A stretch of 64,000 bases of DNA from Dendrophyllia cribrosa. Lineage: Eukaryota > Cnidaria > Anthozoa > Scleractinia > Dendrophylliidae. The first letter of the stretch is position 1, and each line of letters starts with the position of its first letter. The notes below the pieces were generated by a model that was not told the DNA's origin, searched no databases, and saw only the letters and a list, made by a program, of their open reading frames with translations. This document shows, piece by piece, positions 30,093 through 45,900 of the stretch. A program made the position numbers and the translations under genes. The stretch is taken from contig JAJLRJ010000005.1 in the NCBI GenBank assembly GCA_024195265.1, forward strand, positions 43,463,587 through 43,527,586, given 5' to 3'.

Positions 30093-30912
30093 AGAAATCA
30101 TGGTTGCGGAAACATTGTTTTTTCCGAATGTCGGCTAAACATTTGTTTCGGGGGCAAAATTTGCGCCCGGGAAGCAAGAATGATTTTTACTTAACTTGCG
30201 TTCGGAAAGCAAAATTTGCGTCCGCAACAATTGTTTCTCACGCGGCGAAATTGGGAAACATTTGCGTCCGCGACAACCACGCAAAGTTTTCTCTGACATT
30301 GAACTATGCGGGGTGCCACTGGTGCTGTCTTTGGGTTTGTCTTTCTCCATAAATTTAATTTAGAAACAGTACTTGTCTTTGTATTTGTTTTACTATAAGA
30401 GCAGATAAATTTTACAAGATCTCATTTCAAAGCTCTTGTGCTTTCGAGGTGAGAAAAAACTGCTAAATAATCAAAGTGCATCGCTGCCACCCTCCCATCC
30501 CCTCCCCCATTGCAGATATTTCATATCTGCTGTGCGCTTGATACTGCAGGCTCGGACACCTTCAAAAGAGCAACAATGCATCGCAATGCATGGGAATGCG
30601 TGACGTGCAAAAGTTCTTTTGAAGAAAACAAACAGAGCATATTTCCTCTTTACATTTATTTGTGTTGCTTGGTTGGTTTGATGACAGATAAACATGGATC
30701 ACACGCACGCCCTGCTGTATAGATATTGGACGCAAAATTCGCATAATCACGCCGCTCATGTGTGGAAATGACAGACTTAGCAACGCAACAGGTCGCTTGA
30801 ATTGTTGAAAAATAATCGAATATTTTGAAAGCTGTTGTCAACGTGAACCTTGTTTGAACCGAAATGATGGCTAATCCTGAACAAATCATTCGCTGAACAG
30901 GGAACCGAAGAA

Positions 30913-33900
30913 ATGGAGAGAGATTTAAGAACTTTGAGGCGATCGAAGGTAATATCAAGTAAGCTTACTTATGATATAAACCTTGCGTGTAAGATATCGA
31001 TTAATAATTACCCAGCGTGCTTTTAACATGTTTCTTGATCTCTTGAGTCAGTTTGAGGCTTATATCCCTAGGTTCTGGAATGATTGAAATAAATGCTTTC
31101 CCTCTTAAATGACTAGGCATGGATTCTGACCAACATAATTGAGCTTATCTGCAAGGAGTTTGTTTCAATTCTTGAGGGATTGAGTTTGTGCACCCAAAAA
31201 AAAGAAATGACACCTCTCTTCAGTAAACCATTTCATTAAATGTTGACTCTATTAAACTATTAACTAAAGTCATGGTAAGAGGTAATGTTTAAGTCCATCT
31301 GAATCAATAAAGAATGTTAATGTCAAGGTGATGACAACACTAGTCAAATCATTTGTCACTTACGTTATTTGCGCTTGTTGAAGCATAAACTGTGTAATTA
31401 TACATCATACTTTAATTATTTGGTATCAGACTTAGACCAGCCAATGTATTAAAACTCCCAAATGGTTTTTAATTATCATGAACTTACTTTGTGATTTCTT
31501 GCTGTTATGCTCCCAGATGAACTTGCAATTAACTTTTGTATTGCTCTTTAGAAAACTTTTCAAACATTATAAGACTTTTGAATTGCATGTTCCATTGTAT
31601 TTACTATAATATACAATTGTACTATTCTTGCTGGAAACAATGAGTTTGTAGAACTATTACGTACAGTATTAATTTTAATATAGGAAAATAACTACTAGCT
31701 AGAATTAGTTTTAATAATGTTAATGCCTGTTTACAATATCCAACAGGTAAGGAAATTTAAAAAAAGAGAAACAGAGTGTTTCTACCTGGTGTTATCATCT
31801 AAGGTGTTTATTTTTAGCCATTTTGAGATGATGTTAATATCAGAAGACTTTTAATTAACAATTCTTCTGTTGAATGCATATGAGTGATACACTTTACAGA
31901 TGCATGGCTTAAAATTAGTATCTGAGACATCACCAGGCTTCTGTGTTAAAAATATTGTGTAACGACGCTACCTAATTTTTTGAAATCTATATTCTTTGAT
32001 ATTTTAGCTCATGAACTACTCTGAGTTTCGTATGATGACCACCGCTCTTGAAAGGTACTACAAAGATGTCAAAATTACAATTTTGACTGGAAAGAGAACT
32101 GCCAAAGATCTGGATATGAGGTACAACTGTAGATGCCAAAAATTATATAATAGTACTAACTTACCATTTTTTGAATGGTTGTAACTAATGTATGTATTGA
32201 AATCATAATTTTTTCAGACCATATTTATATGATGAAGGAGATCCTTATGACAAACCATTCTATGGAACACTGTTGAAGATGTTATCGGAGGTTGCAACGT
32301 AAGTTATGTAATTGTATCCTCAATTATTGGGGTTGAAATGCTGGGTTGAGCTGAGGAAGTCAATGTACAGTGTACTTTCAAACTTCTCTTGTGGACATCT
32401 CCTGTAGCAGGGTTGGAAATGAGCACTTGCCCGTTTACCAATACAAGGCCTTTTCCCATGGGGAAGGGGGGGGGGGGATTTAAAGTGACGGAGATGGCAA
32501 GGGATTTTTGGGGTTTGAAATTGTCTATTCCAGGATTTTTTTGGGTAAAACATTTTGGCAAGTATTTTTTGCAGTGGCTTGAGTGAAGTAGGGATTTTTC
32601 GGGGGTATTCAAAACAATATGAAGATTCATGGTAAAGAATTATTGCCATGAGTAGTGCCCGTGTAGTGCTACGAATGCAGTACAACCAAACTTGTTATAT
32701 CATTTAATCCCGGCCCTTGTGGGTATTTGTAAGGTTCGAAAATTCAGCATGGGATTTATTTGGGTTTAATTTTGGTTCAGGAGATTTTATTGGGGTTTGC
32801 TGGAAGCCCTCGGGATTTTTTGGGATATTGATTTTTGACCCTATTTGCACACCCTCATAACTTTAAATCAGGAGTACCCCTCCTAGGGGCCTTTTACCTC
32901 TCCATCAATAATATACCTGAGTACCGTAAATCCTCTGTTAAGCCCCCCCCCCCCCCCTCTCAAATAAGCCCACCTTTTTGGAGCAAGAAATTTACTAAGC
33001 CCCCCTTCTCTTTTAAGCCACCCCCTTTTTCCTTCACAACCTAGACAAATAAAAATGTAGTGGCTAACTGTATAACCGGTACATTTGTACTGGTCCAATC
33101 CTGGCATAAATTCATATACACAGTACTCACGAGCTTTAGAGGAAATATAACCAGTAGTTGTACTAAAATTGATCATTATTATGGTAATCAATGAGTGGTG
33201 AACTGCTTGTGTTTCGCTAAATTTTAATATGTCCCCCTCTCTCTAATAAGCGCCCCTCTCTATTAAGTGCCCCCCCCCCCCCTCTAAAGTACTTGAAATC
33301 AATAAGCCCCCAGGGGGTTCAATAGAGGATTTTACAGTATGCCCCCCTAGAGTTGGATCAAAACATTGAATCAAACATGTTTCACTGTTAATGTACATGT
33401 AAGAGTTATGTCGACTGTGACTGAGTAGTTTAAATTAAAAGAAAAATCACTGTTTGTCTTATCTTAATATATTTATGTAAGAGTTCAGTGGTACTTTAAT
33501 TAATTTACATATAGGTCAAAGTACTTTGATAAGCAGCATGAGGATTTGATGAAGATTTATAAATGGTACAGAGCTAACAAAAAGCTTATCACTTCTCCCC
33601 CGGTAAGTATACATTTGTATTATTTTGTCAGACAATAATTCACAGCAAGCCATCCCTAAAAACTACACCCATGCTGAGTTTTTACCACCAATCACCTGAC
33701 CCCAAAAAACTCCTTTCTCAGTGCACAAAAAAAATAATTCCAATTTTTAGTGCTTTAGTGTCTTGTTTTTTAAATCTAGCAATAAAATGTGCAAGGACAA
33801 CATTGTTTACATGTGGGAATGTTTAGTAATCCCAAGCCAAATTTGAGTCTTTTACGTACAGGACATGACGTTTAAATATTAAGTTTTCCAGGCAAGTGAT

Positions 33901-36900
33901 CACACTATTAAAAGATGCATGTTCCTTCACTACAGTGTATTTGGAAAAGTGACCGTGTTTAACTGCCCTTTATCGTAGGTGGAGAAATCCATGTAATGAG
34001 CCTATATGAAGCCTTTTTTTATCAGAAAACGTAACCACTGTAGAATGTACACATGATTACTTTATTTTTTTTAGTTAATTGTAAAACTGTAAATTTATAG
34101 GCCTCCAAAAAGCTCAATGGAAATCAGCGCACGACGGGGGTTTCTGGGCTTGAAAATCTAGGTGGGAGGAGGGTCTAGTGGGCCAGGAAATCTGGGTGGA
34201 GGGGAGGGGTAAAAAAATCTTGCTATCTCTCGTGGGGGGGGGGGGGGGGGAGTTTTTATGGAATAATCCAATGGCACATTCTAGCTATTCACAAACTGAC
34301 GGGTCTGGTTGATCAGTTTTGACAAAATTAATGGTTAGCGCATTTAGAGTTGTCTTCTTACTTGTTTGCTTTCATTGGCCAGAAAATTCCAATTCCGAGC
34401 CCTGAGAAGAATAATGAAAGGAACTCGGATGGCTCTGACAGTTTTGATGAAGATGAAGAAGAGGAGGAATTAAAAGAGCTCACAAAAGTTCCTAAGCTTC
34501 ACCTGAGACCTAAGACAGCACCTTCAGTTGAGGGCCGCAGAGGAGTGCGATATGTGACCTGGAACGAGGCTCAACAACAGAATGCAGCCAAAAGACCATC
34601 GTCAGCTTCCAAGTCATACAACAATCAAAGGGATCTTTGGAGCAAGGTCAGAAACATTTAACGCTTTATAATCCACTGGGCCACCTAACTCTCTGTGCGA
34701 TTTGACAAAATTTCAATGAACTAATAAACCAATCAGAACTCATAGCAAATACATGCAGCCAGCATTGAGTGCGGGAAAACATAATTTATGCAAACATGTC
34801 ACAATAATATTGGTTTTGGTTTTACTTATGATTGGTTAAGAAGGTGGGCCGAGATTTTTTAGCCAATCACAAAGCGCAACATAATACAAAACCAAAGAAA
34901 TCACAAAATTACCTTTGACACTCTATCGAAAACCACTGTGCATTTGTCATGATGAAATGATCAAATGTGCATTACATCCTGTATTGCAGTGTGATGCACC
35001 TTATGGTCAGCACCCTAAAAAACGTTTTTACAAGTTAGCTATACATGTAATCAGAGAGCTCAAATTCAATTGACTGGCACACCTCCTCCCTCACTTTTCG
35101 TGTTTATCTCAGGAGTGTAAAAATAGTTACAAAATACCAAGATATGGAAAGTTGTAAAACAGTTTGTTGGGTGCTCATGGGAAGGCGCGTCGCTCTGTAA
35201 CAGAGATTCAAGTGTAATATAAGTTGTATTTTATCTGAACAAAAAGATTTTCTCTTTTAGCATTCACTAGCCAGGAGCCTTCGTATCAGCGCCTATGGGC
35301 CACACTCAAGTGATGGATCTTTTCTGGATCAGGATGGTGGGTCAGGCGGGTACATCCTCAGGCCTGGTACTGCACCACCTGTGATCAGGAATACTAAGGT
35401 TTGGAAGTTCTCTTCATCAAATGATCTCTGTAGAGACCGTAGATAATAGGGAACTTCAGGCCAGAGGATATAAGTTAAGGGATGAAGGTAACAGTAGGTA
35501 GCCTATGGATCGGTGGATTAAGTAAATAATTTTGCCCGGATTTGTGATCCTAGTAATGCAGCAGGTTGCTTAATAAGTAGTTCGAATCTTGGATTTTACC
35601 CTTTACAGACCTGTTGTTCTTTTGTTTTTGTCACAGCTGGAATCATTTGTAGTCGACCTGTGCTCAGTGTTGCTTATTGATTATTTCATAGACATTCACA
35701 TTCACTTTAAGAATTGGTTGATTTCTTTCTCCCTGTAAAATTCAAAATCCATGTGACCCTTTAAAGTGCCCATAACAATTTTTTTTTTTTTCTTATCGAA
35801 ATCTACACATCACGTAATGAACATCCGCGAAAAAAGTTTTTGATTTCAGCAAAACGTGAATTTTTTATGATTTTTTAAAGTCTTCGAAATTTGCCACCAT
35901 TTTGGTCCACCATTCACATTAGTCTCCTCTCGGTCTTTCTCGGTTAACAAAGGATCCATGACGTAGATTAAGGAACACATAACTTCAAACAAAGGAACCT
36001 GTGACTTCAAACAAAGGAACTGTGATGTACATTATGGAACATGTGAGCCCGTTGGCCTTCTTAACAGCGGGACGGATATACCGCAAAAAATAGGATTTGG
36101 AAGGTTTAAAATATTTGTAAAAAATTCACGTTTTGCTGAAATCAAAAAATTTTTTCGCAGATGTTCATTACGTGACGTGTAGATTTAGATATTAAGAAAA
36201 TAAAAAAAAATCGTTATGGGCACTTTAAATCTGGAGTAGTTGAATACTAGTACTTTCTTGGCAGCATTAATTTATTTTTACATATACTATTATTTGAAGG
36301 CCCCAAATAGAGCGTCCCATTATGTAATTTTGGGCAAACCTTTTGCCTGAGTGTAATCTGTTTTCAGTCAGGAGATGGTGTATATGCATAAACTTACAGT
36401 ATCCAAATTTTGTTATTATTAATTCTACAGGGAAGAGTCAATCCAGACCAGCTGAAGTCATTCATTTTGCGGCCAGCTAACAGCAGTCCTGCTCCATTCT
36501 CATCTCCAGTAATATCGCCCCTGTCCTCACCAAGGGACTCCCCTGTGCCCACCAGGTATGTCTGTTTCTTCACTTATGTTAAATAGATTTCAATAAATGT
36601 ACATCACTTAATCAATGTACTTTCAAGCTATCATAATAATTGCATTCTCTCCTTGCCACTCAAACCAAGGGTGCAACTTTGGGCATGTGTGGATTGTATG
36701 GAAACACCCTCCCAGGAAACAAATGAATGAATGACTTACATAGCACACATTTCACATGTCGCACGGTAGCCTGAGAACTGGTACCACTACCGTTCCCTCT
36801 GCGAAAAAATGTCTTAGAAACAAGCGCAAAAATACCGTATTGATGTAATGCTACCAAGATCAGGGTGGTCCATCTGATTTGTTGAGAGATTGTTTCAACC

Positions 36901-39900
36901 AATCAGAAGAACTTTCCTGATCTGGGTAGCATCACATTATCAGAATAGTATTTTTGCACTCGTTTCTCAGAATTCTTTTCCTGGAGGGAACCGTAGTGGT
37001 GCCAGAGGGCAAAGTTAACCGTTTTCTCAGGCTAGTCTTGTGGCCCTTTACATACACTTATGAGAATGAGATCAGACATCAGCTCATGAAGGTGCCTCAG
37101 GCAGCCACAATCAGTCCATTGTTGATTTCATCCCATCCCCACCCCACCCTTGAACGAACGTATAACATTGAGGGTGGTAACAGCTAGGGTTTTGTTACAT
37201 CCTCAATGGTTCTTTAACGCCCCCATCTGAGATGGGACCGCCATTTCTACATGGTCTTCTAAACCACTTGAAGGTCTAACCATTTGCAGATGTCATAGCA
37301 AAGGCAGCACCTTCATCCTCAATTATTTTAAGACCCTGAGTGTTGGTCCGGCCGGGATTCAAACCCGTGATATCCCGCTCTGCAGACTGGTGCTGTAATA
37401 ATAATAATAATAATAATAATAAATTTATTATATACTCTCCTTGGGGCTTTTCAGTATCTAATTACAATAAGATCAATAATACTAATACTATAAATAAAAG
37501 CGTAAAATTGTATAAACCAGGCGGAGAAGATTTGGATCATGACATAAAGTGTAGACTTGCATTTTAGGCTGCCACAGTTATTAATAATTATTCCATTTTC
37601 TTGTTGTTTGTAGTAGAACAAAGTCTCCTTTGTCAGCACACTTCACTCCTGACATTGGGAAAGAACCATCGGTGAAGTTATCTTCAAGAGTCGCAAAGGA
37701 CAAAATGGTTCATCGCGAAACCATAGAGGAGACTGAAATGGATGATCAAAATGATGATCAAAATAACAGAGAGAAAAACCAGTCTGCAGTAGGTGGAGCA
37801 GATGCGGGAAACAAACCAATCCCACATACCATACCTAAAGATGCCACACCCTCACAGCTGGAGGAGATACTGCAGCATCAGAAAAAAGAAGAAGAGCTGC
37901 TTGAAGAACAACATTACATTCGAGACAAGGGTTCAGCGCAGGAAAAGAAAGTCGATTTAGCAATTGACAATGGAGATGTCACATTAAAACACGGTTCACA
38001 GAACAGTAGGAAACCTGTGCAACCTGTTCAGGACAGTAGGAAGACTGTGCAACCTGCTCCTGTTGGCACTTATGATTTATTTGCGCCTGAAGTAATTCCA
38101 AGTTATAACATAATGTTTTCTGGATCGAATACTGGTAAGTTTGTTTGATCACCTAGAGTGGCTATTATATGGGAGTAGGGGTGTGAGATTAAGAAAGATT
38201 ATGAACTGGCATTTTTTCCCATAACCCTTAACCCCAGGGGGTGGGGGGGGGCGTACTCCCCCAAAATACCTATACGGGTACGTGCCGCCCAACGGGGTCG
38301 TGATTTTGGGACCCCTGATCTAGAATCCCAATGAGGTTTCATTTAAATCAAGTCTCTACAATTGACTCTGAGAATGAAAGAGTTAATGAAAACGTGTTGT
38401 ATATAAAAACTTTCGGCCGGAGAATTCTCTATACTTCCACTTCATCATTCTGTTTCCGGCCAGCAACGTAGATTTTGCCGAAATTCTGCAAAGATTCTGA
38501 AAATAAAAGTAATTAAAATTAGTTAAAAACCATCGCACCGTTACGTTTTACATTGACATTTCTCTTGGCCAATCACTGTGGTTTCTTTGTTCCAGGACTA
38601 TTAATTTTTCTTCGCTGTTTTAAAACGTTATCACTTTCCTTTTCTCGTAAATTTGAATCAGAGCACATTCGGGTGTAAGTGTAGAGTGTAACATGACTTC
38701 TTCAAGAGGTAAGTTGTATTTTTTGATCGTATTTGACTGTGAAATCCGACCTTTATGTACAAGATGCGCAGGGTATTTTCAAAAATAGCATTTTAATTCT
38801 ATTTATATCACAGACGCTTTTTCAAAATTGTGTAAGTTATACTTTTGATATCACATGATATCTCACTATGAATTATGTGTGACTGACTTTTATAACTTTT
38901 TAACATGTCCATAAAATCAATGTGTGTTTCATAGAAGCTATTGTTTAAATATTTGCTGATTAGATTATTGCAACGTTTGAGTCTGTGGATGAAATCTTTA
39001 AATATAACCACTCAAGTGAAAGCTATTGAGCAGTACTTTCCTGTGGTGCTGTTTATTATGCTGTACAAGGTGGTTCTAACCTTTGAGTCTGTGGATGAAA
39101 CCCAAAGTGTGACCATTCAAATGAAAGCTACTGAGCAGTACTTTCCTGTGGTACTGTTTATTATGCTAACTTTTGAGTCTGTGGATGAAATCCTAAAGTG
39201 TGACCATTCAAATGAAAGCTACTGGGCAGTACTTTCCTGTGGTGCTGTTTATTATGCTGTACAAGGTGGTTCTAATTTTTGAGTCTGTGGATGAAATCCT
39301 AAAGTGTGACCATTCAAATGAAAGCTACTGAGCAGTACTTTCCTGGGGTGCTGTTTATTATGCTGTACAAGGTGGTTCTAACTTTTGAGTCTGTGGATGA
39401 AATCCTAAAGTGTGACCATTCAAGTGAAAGCTACTGAGCAGTACTTTCCTGGGGTGCTGTTTATTATGCTGTACAAGGTGGTTCTATTTTTTGAGTCTGT
39501 GGATGAAATCCTAAAGTGTGACCATTCAAGTGAAGGCTACTGAGCAGTACTTTCCTGGGGTGCTGTTTATTATGCTGTACAAGGTGGTTCTATTTTTTGA
39601 GTCTGTGGATGAAATCCTAAAGTGTGACCATTCAAGTGAAGGCTACTGAGCAGTACTTTCCTGGGGTGCTGTTTATTATGCTGTACAAGGTGGTTCTATT
39701 TTTTGAGTCTGTGGATGAAATCCTAAAGTGTGACCATTCAAAGGAAAGCTATTATGCAGTACTTTTATGCGATATCGGTTTTTTTAGTGCGAATTTGGGC
39801 ATTTTTTCGTTCCATTTTGATTTGCTCCCTCTTCGCATGTCGTGATCAGGCTAAACCGTTCATTTGAAATACTGTCAGCTAACAGAATCCTTAATGAACA

Positions 39901-42900
39901 AAAACAGTAAACTTGGGTACAGAATAAAGATATATTTATTCATAAGACACATACTTAAGCATTTATAAATGGCCGGCGAAAACGTAAACAATTTATAACC
40001 TAAACTGTCGTACACTGGTGGCGCATATAATCCGACTTATTGGACCGATACTAAAAAGTTAATTTTACAATCAGTTAATGTTCGTTTTGTGTATATCTTC
40101 TTATAGCAAGCCTTAGTAACAAAAGTACCGAGAAAAAATGTTTCTCGCCGCTAAAGAACAATATACTGTTGGACGTGACACAGTAATGTTCTTCTTTGTT
40201 GTACAAGAGAATAACTTAAAGCTTTTTTTGCATATGAAGGCAAAGTGATTTCGCGAGAGGAGATTTCCAAAACACTTAAGAAACTTCAAAGATTGCATTC
40301 AACGAAATGAACTAAAACTAAGTTGACTTTTGGTGTCAAATGCGTATGTGAAATTCCTTTACCCTGATTTCTTTTCACACATTTTAGCGTATACTTGTAA
40401 ATTTTGGGAATTCGACGGACTCGTAATTCTTTATTTTACTTATTTTAAGGACTCCACTTGACTTGTAATTTTGCCAAAAATGTGTCCTCTATTTTCTCAT
40501 TTTTTCTACATAGTAAAAATTGAAGACTTCTTTGGTTTTTGAAGTCACAGAGCTTAAGCCCCGGCTAAACGCTCCAACATTGTTAGCCAACAATTGTTGG
40601 ATGGCAATGTTGGACGCGCGGCTTAACGTCCCAACACTGTTGACCAACATAAAGTTGTTGGTTGCGTGGCTGTAACATGATTGGCTGTTGCGAGGGTTGT
40701 TGTGTTGGAAAGCCGGCTAAACGATCAAACATTTTGCCTTACAAAATGTTGGACAAGATATGTGATCGAAAACAAAACACTTATCCAACAAAAAAATGTT
40801 GGTCAAACTTCTATCATTGTTGAACAAACATGTTGTTTAACAATGTTAGAACGTTAGCCGGGTCTTTATACAACGAATCGTTTATATTTATACTATCATT
40901 AATTTCGTTACAGCAAACGGTCACAACAGAAGCTTATCAGAAAACGGCCATCAACGATTAGGCATGAATCAAGCGAGACATCACAGACACGCCACAGTAC
41001 CATATAACAGGTAAATCCGTTATCAAATACAAATTTTAAAACTGCGAATTGTTTGAGGTTTCTTGTTTCTATCAGTGAATATTTCCACGTTTTATTTATC
41101 CAAATGCCTCCCAAATGAATTTGTACTTTCATTTTTCTGAATTCCAAGCAGGTGTACTGTAGGTTCTCAAACAGTGCGTTCTGTTCAGCACTGTCTTCTT
41201 TTTCTTCTTTGCCTGCAGTTCTAAATGTTCATGCAGCCAGTTGCCCCTCTTTTAAACTCCAACCTCTTTCCCAGGGTCTCTTGCTCCAGGGGACGGGAAG
41301 GAGAAGACCCTGGGAACGAGGTTCAGTGTTTAAACTCGTGAATTACGCAAAGCGTGCGAAGCGTTGAACGAATTACAGCGGTTGGAGACACAATTCACTT
41401 GAACTGTCAGTCAATGGGCCAACATTGAGCCCGCGATATGTAATGGTCACCTGCCTTACCCATGGCGACGGCTTTGGGGGGAGGGGAGGCGAGGGAAGGA
41501 GAGGGGAGGGGAGGGGAGGGGAGGGAAGGGTGGGAACGCTTCGTATTCACGAGTTGGCTCATAAGAGCCATTGATGTATTTGTTTCTAGCGACAGTCTGT
41601 TTTACTTTTCAGCCCACAGGAGGTCATCAAAGTGGACGCTGTCCTCGGACTGGTCACACCTATTGGCGCACAAATGGCATTTGACCGGGAAAGAGTGAGT
41701 TAACATTGAATTGTCCAGATTTGCAGAAATCACGAACACTCAGGGAAACCGTTTTTCAAAGTCATACGCTGTAGTTGAAAAGTGTGACTTGCGTGACTCT
41801 TGCGTCACGTAAATTGAGAGAAGCAAACTCACTTGTTTGATGTCCCTTTTATAGATGAATGGTCAAAAAGTATCGTCAGGACAAAGACAGCCGACAATTT
41901 TGGTCCCATCCGGTACCTCCTCAAAATTTTCTGTTTCCAGCGCCGTCATTGAGGAACCCGCTATTGCCCCAGTGGAAAATGCTCCTCGCAGTCGTCCTCC
42001 GACTCCAAGTGAAAAGGGAATTTCGTCACAAGAGAATTCTTCCGTCAGGTTTGTCTCAATCCTTTAATAATCCCAAAATAGGAGGACAAAACAATAACGT
42101 TGTAACAAAATCTCAGCTTGGATATGTTCTTAGCAAGTTCATAAAATTTTAAGCCAATCCCTGCCAAACCGTTCTTATGAAAAAGGTTCTTATATTAAAG
42201 AAATGTTGTACTGTACTTACTAAAAATAAACACAGCTCTTTAGCCTCGCTAATTTAAAGCTAGCTCTGCAATAATTGAAACCTCATACGCAACTGTTAAC
42301 ATCTTCTATAAGAAAAAGTTACCACGAAAAACCAAAGAAAAGAACAATTAAAATTGTTCAATCAGATTCTTTGTGTTAATAAACTCCAATTAAGTTATGA
42401 ATCAGTAAATAACAGCGATGATTAGCCAATCAGGGAACGAGATTTGACAACCTGGCATGTTTTGCTTACATATGCTTACAGTTTAGTCCATTTTACTTTG
42501 GCGAAGGAAATCAGTTTACTTGATTTGTCTCTCGAACATCGTGAAAACAGTTCGATCATTTTATATCTCGCAAGAAAGCTTTCACGAACGCTTTTTCAGT
42601 TTTTAAGGATGTAATGTTCTGGTAAAAACAAATTAAAGTTTTGCGAGTTCTATTTTTTTACGAGAAAGATTAGGAATGTGACGTGTGTCATCTTGTTTAC
42701 TCAATGAAGTGCAAAATTCATTTTACAACATAAAGCGTTTTGTTATTAGTGCTTTCGCAAATTCGGAATTAACAAGTCCCTGATTAGCCATGGCGAACAT
42801 GCCGGTATCACCAACTGGCTTTTCGCGGCAAACTCTACTGACGCTCGAACCCGGCTCAACTTACCTCAACCGGCCTTCTTCGTGTCCTTGTGGGAGCTTT

Positions 42901-45900
42901 GACAATCGTGAAACACCGTCCAGGTAAATTCGCCGTTTTGAACAATTCGTACTGTTTGTGAGTGACTTTATAACATCACAATACATGTGCTATTACAGCA
43001 TTTCCTTGCAACCTTGGACACGCTCTAAAGAAGGGTCTTTCTTGCCAAACATCGCTCACTCAAGGTTTCTTCGCGGAGAAAGGTAACGTGCTTAAATGAA
43101 ACTAGCGCTGTGTAATTTGTTGATATTTTCTAGTTGTTTGAAGTGTGACATAATGCATTTCTCAACATCTGAGCTTTTTAAAACCGGCATGTCTTTTGAA
43201 TTTGAAATCCCTTAATTACATCAATTCTGTGAACAATTTTTAAAACTCACTCTTTGAAACTATTTCGACTGTCGAAAGTTAAGAGTATTGAAAAAGGTCC
43301 GCTTGAATATTTGTCAGAAGTCGACTTTCTCTAAGCAGATGTTCATAGTTACTATGGCCCATAAAAGCAGATTTGATATGTTCTTGACTAACTTTAAGGG
43401 AAAATGTATATCGTATTTGTGGAAGTGTTTTCGAGGTTTATTTTCATATCTCCGCCGAAATGACTTTCAGTTCAGCCTCTGTTATACAGAGAGCATACAA
43501 CATGGAACAATCTTCTTTTGTAGCCTGAGCAAGAAAGTCGTTGTAACTCATTCCACTAGCTGCCAGTACAAAGAAGAAATTCCACCGCTCGATCGTATAA
43601 CGATCAACCCTGTATAAGCTTCATTTAAGTTCGAGGTAGTGATTAAAAGTACAACATATATAACTTAATATTGTATTGTGTGTACAGTAATTAATTAATA
43701 ATAGGTTAAGGGTCAAAGAAATAGTTTAAATCTAGGCATTCGTTGATTGAAATAAATAAATAAAAAAATATTCATTCATTTACTACATCCGGACATTGAC
43801 TTAAAGGGCCGGGCTATGCCGCTATTTTTACGTCTCTTTGAAAAGCTGAAAATCCAAACTTGACGTATTTGAATTAAAGGAAACCTAAAAATTATGGTCC
43901 GGTTTTGTTAACAACCAACATATCGGTGCATTAAAACTATACATTTTAGTGTCTTTTGCTGCAGCTGGCAACTTGAAAAAGTTAGGATAAATGTTTCTAA
44001 GTTCTTCCCAAGTGACTTTGAAAGATCAATACAAAAATGGTCATGTTTTGTTGTACCCTTATTGCGGCGTTCACTCGAGTGTCGTAAAACCAAAACCAAA
44101 GTAATTAGTCTGACCAATCACAACAGACGCAGACAATCCGATGAGCCAATCAGAACTCAAAGCAAATGCATGTAGCCGGCACCAAGCGCGGGAAAACACG
44201 TGCGAACAAGTCACGATTGGTTTTGGTTTTACTTCTGATTGGTTAACAAAGTGACGTGATATTTTTCAACCAATCACAAAGCCTAGCAATGCAAAACCAA
44301 AGCAATTGTGAAATTACTTTTGACATTTAAGTAACGCTCCACATAAGAACTACAGTAAACTTCATTGTTCTGCGGCATTGGTTCTTTCTCACATAGAATG
44401 TCTTTGATTTCAAGAATAGGAGAGGAGCTAATGGTTTATAATTATATTTCAGTATAAAAATAAAGAATATCCATTTACGTCAGATAAATTTTAGGAAATG
44501 TTCGTGCTTAACCAATCAAAATAGCAGAAGACAATAACTAATAATTTTGCTTCTTTGACGAAGTTCCTCAAATACAATTTCTTTAAAAATTTGCTTGTTT
44601 TGCGATTGGGTCTTAAATTACATGAAACCTTTAAAAAATCAAACAAAATGCACCTTGAAACCTAACTTTTTAGCGGTCTTTGAGTCTAGGCCAATGAGAT
44701 CAATAGTTGTAACAATGAAAAAAGTTGACATTCCATCGTGCATTGCCGTTAGCACTTTCCTTCTTATGCGGATCATTACTTAATTGGAAACCGCTCTAAA
44801 TGTTCAAATATAATTTTGTGCGTAAGTTAAGGTACTAACCAATAATGTTTACACAGTTTTGACAAAAAAAATTAAAATCTTCGTGACAAAGCCTTTTCCC
44901 TTGGATTGGAGAAGTAGGTCAAGTTTCGCCAACAATTGGCCCGTACCCATTGCAAGAAGTTTTGAATGAAAGTACTGAAATGTGGCTGCAGTTTATTTTT
45001 CGCCAAAGGGGTATCAAAACAGAACATGGTAAAAACACATGGTATCACATAACATACAACTGTGGTCAACTGTGGACATTTTGGAACTAAACACCGTAAA
45101 GGGATTGGAACCAAACCTTATTTAAACCCCATCAAAGATAAAACGAGCACTCCCGTAACCTGAATGGGGTATCAAACACTCTTATGGGGTTATGGCTCCG
45201 AGGGTTAGAGAAGGCGACTCCCGCCCACTGAATATTATTTAAGCGACACTTTCCCGCCGAAATAGCAAAAATTTCGCAAACCTTTTTTCCATGCTATGTC
45301 TCCAAATGCCACCAAATATTACAACTTAATTGGATAAAAACATTCTATAGAGCCAAACTGAAGCAGTAGTTTGGAGAAAAAATGCAGGATTACAAGGATG
45401 GAAGTGGATTACAGTTCATCAATTTTGATTTCGTGACAGGCGGTCAAGAAAACAAAATTGCCATTCTTGTGGAATTTTGACTTTTTGTCGTTATGTTGTC
45501 TCTCTTAGTTGATGTTTCTTTACTTTAGCAAGCTCAAAGCAAGCTTTTGGTCATAATCATGAAAACGCGAAACAACATCAGCTGGGACACTGCCCTTTAA
45601 ATAACGATGGCCATCTCCGACGCGCTGACCATTAGTAAACGTGCTTCACATCCACTTGTCTAACTTTTTCATTTTATTTTATCAGACCATCGTCAGATAC
45701 ATCAGATAGCAGATCAATGGAACTGAAATTTAAGGAACCGGAGCTCGCCCCTGAGAGAAACCCCAGGGACTACACAGTGCACTTCCCTCAGGATAAGTCC
45801 CAAGACCCGGCTACAACTAAGAGCTACAAGACCTCAGGGCCAGTTGTACCAGACACTATCAGATATCAGTGAGTGGCTTGAGTCTTGAGAGCAGTTTTCA

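Noticed and set aside
37165..37395. Functional tRNA gene on the - strand
   Set aside because: Only a B-box-like sequence is convincing; the acceptor stem and anticodon arm cannot be folded, so a SINE-like relic is more likely.
38941..39282. Frame of 113 codons with repeated FESVDEILK
   Set aside because: It is a translation of the 106-bp satellite, which stays open by chance of its period.
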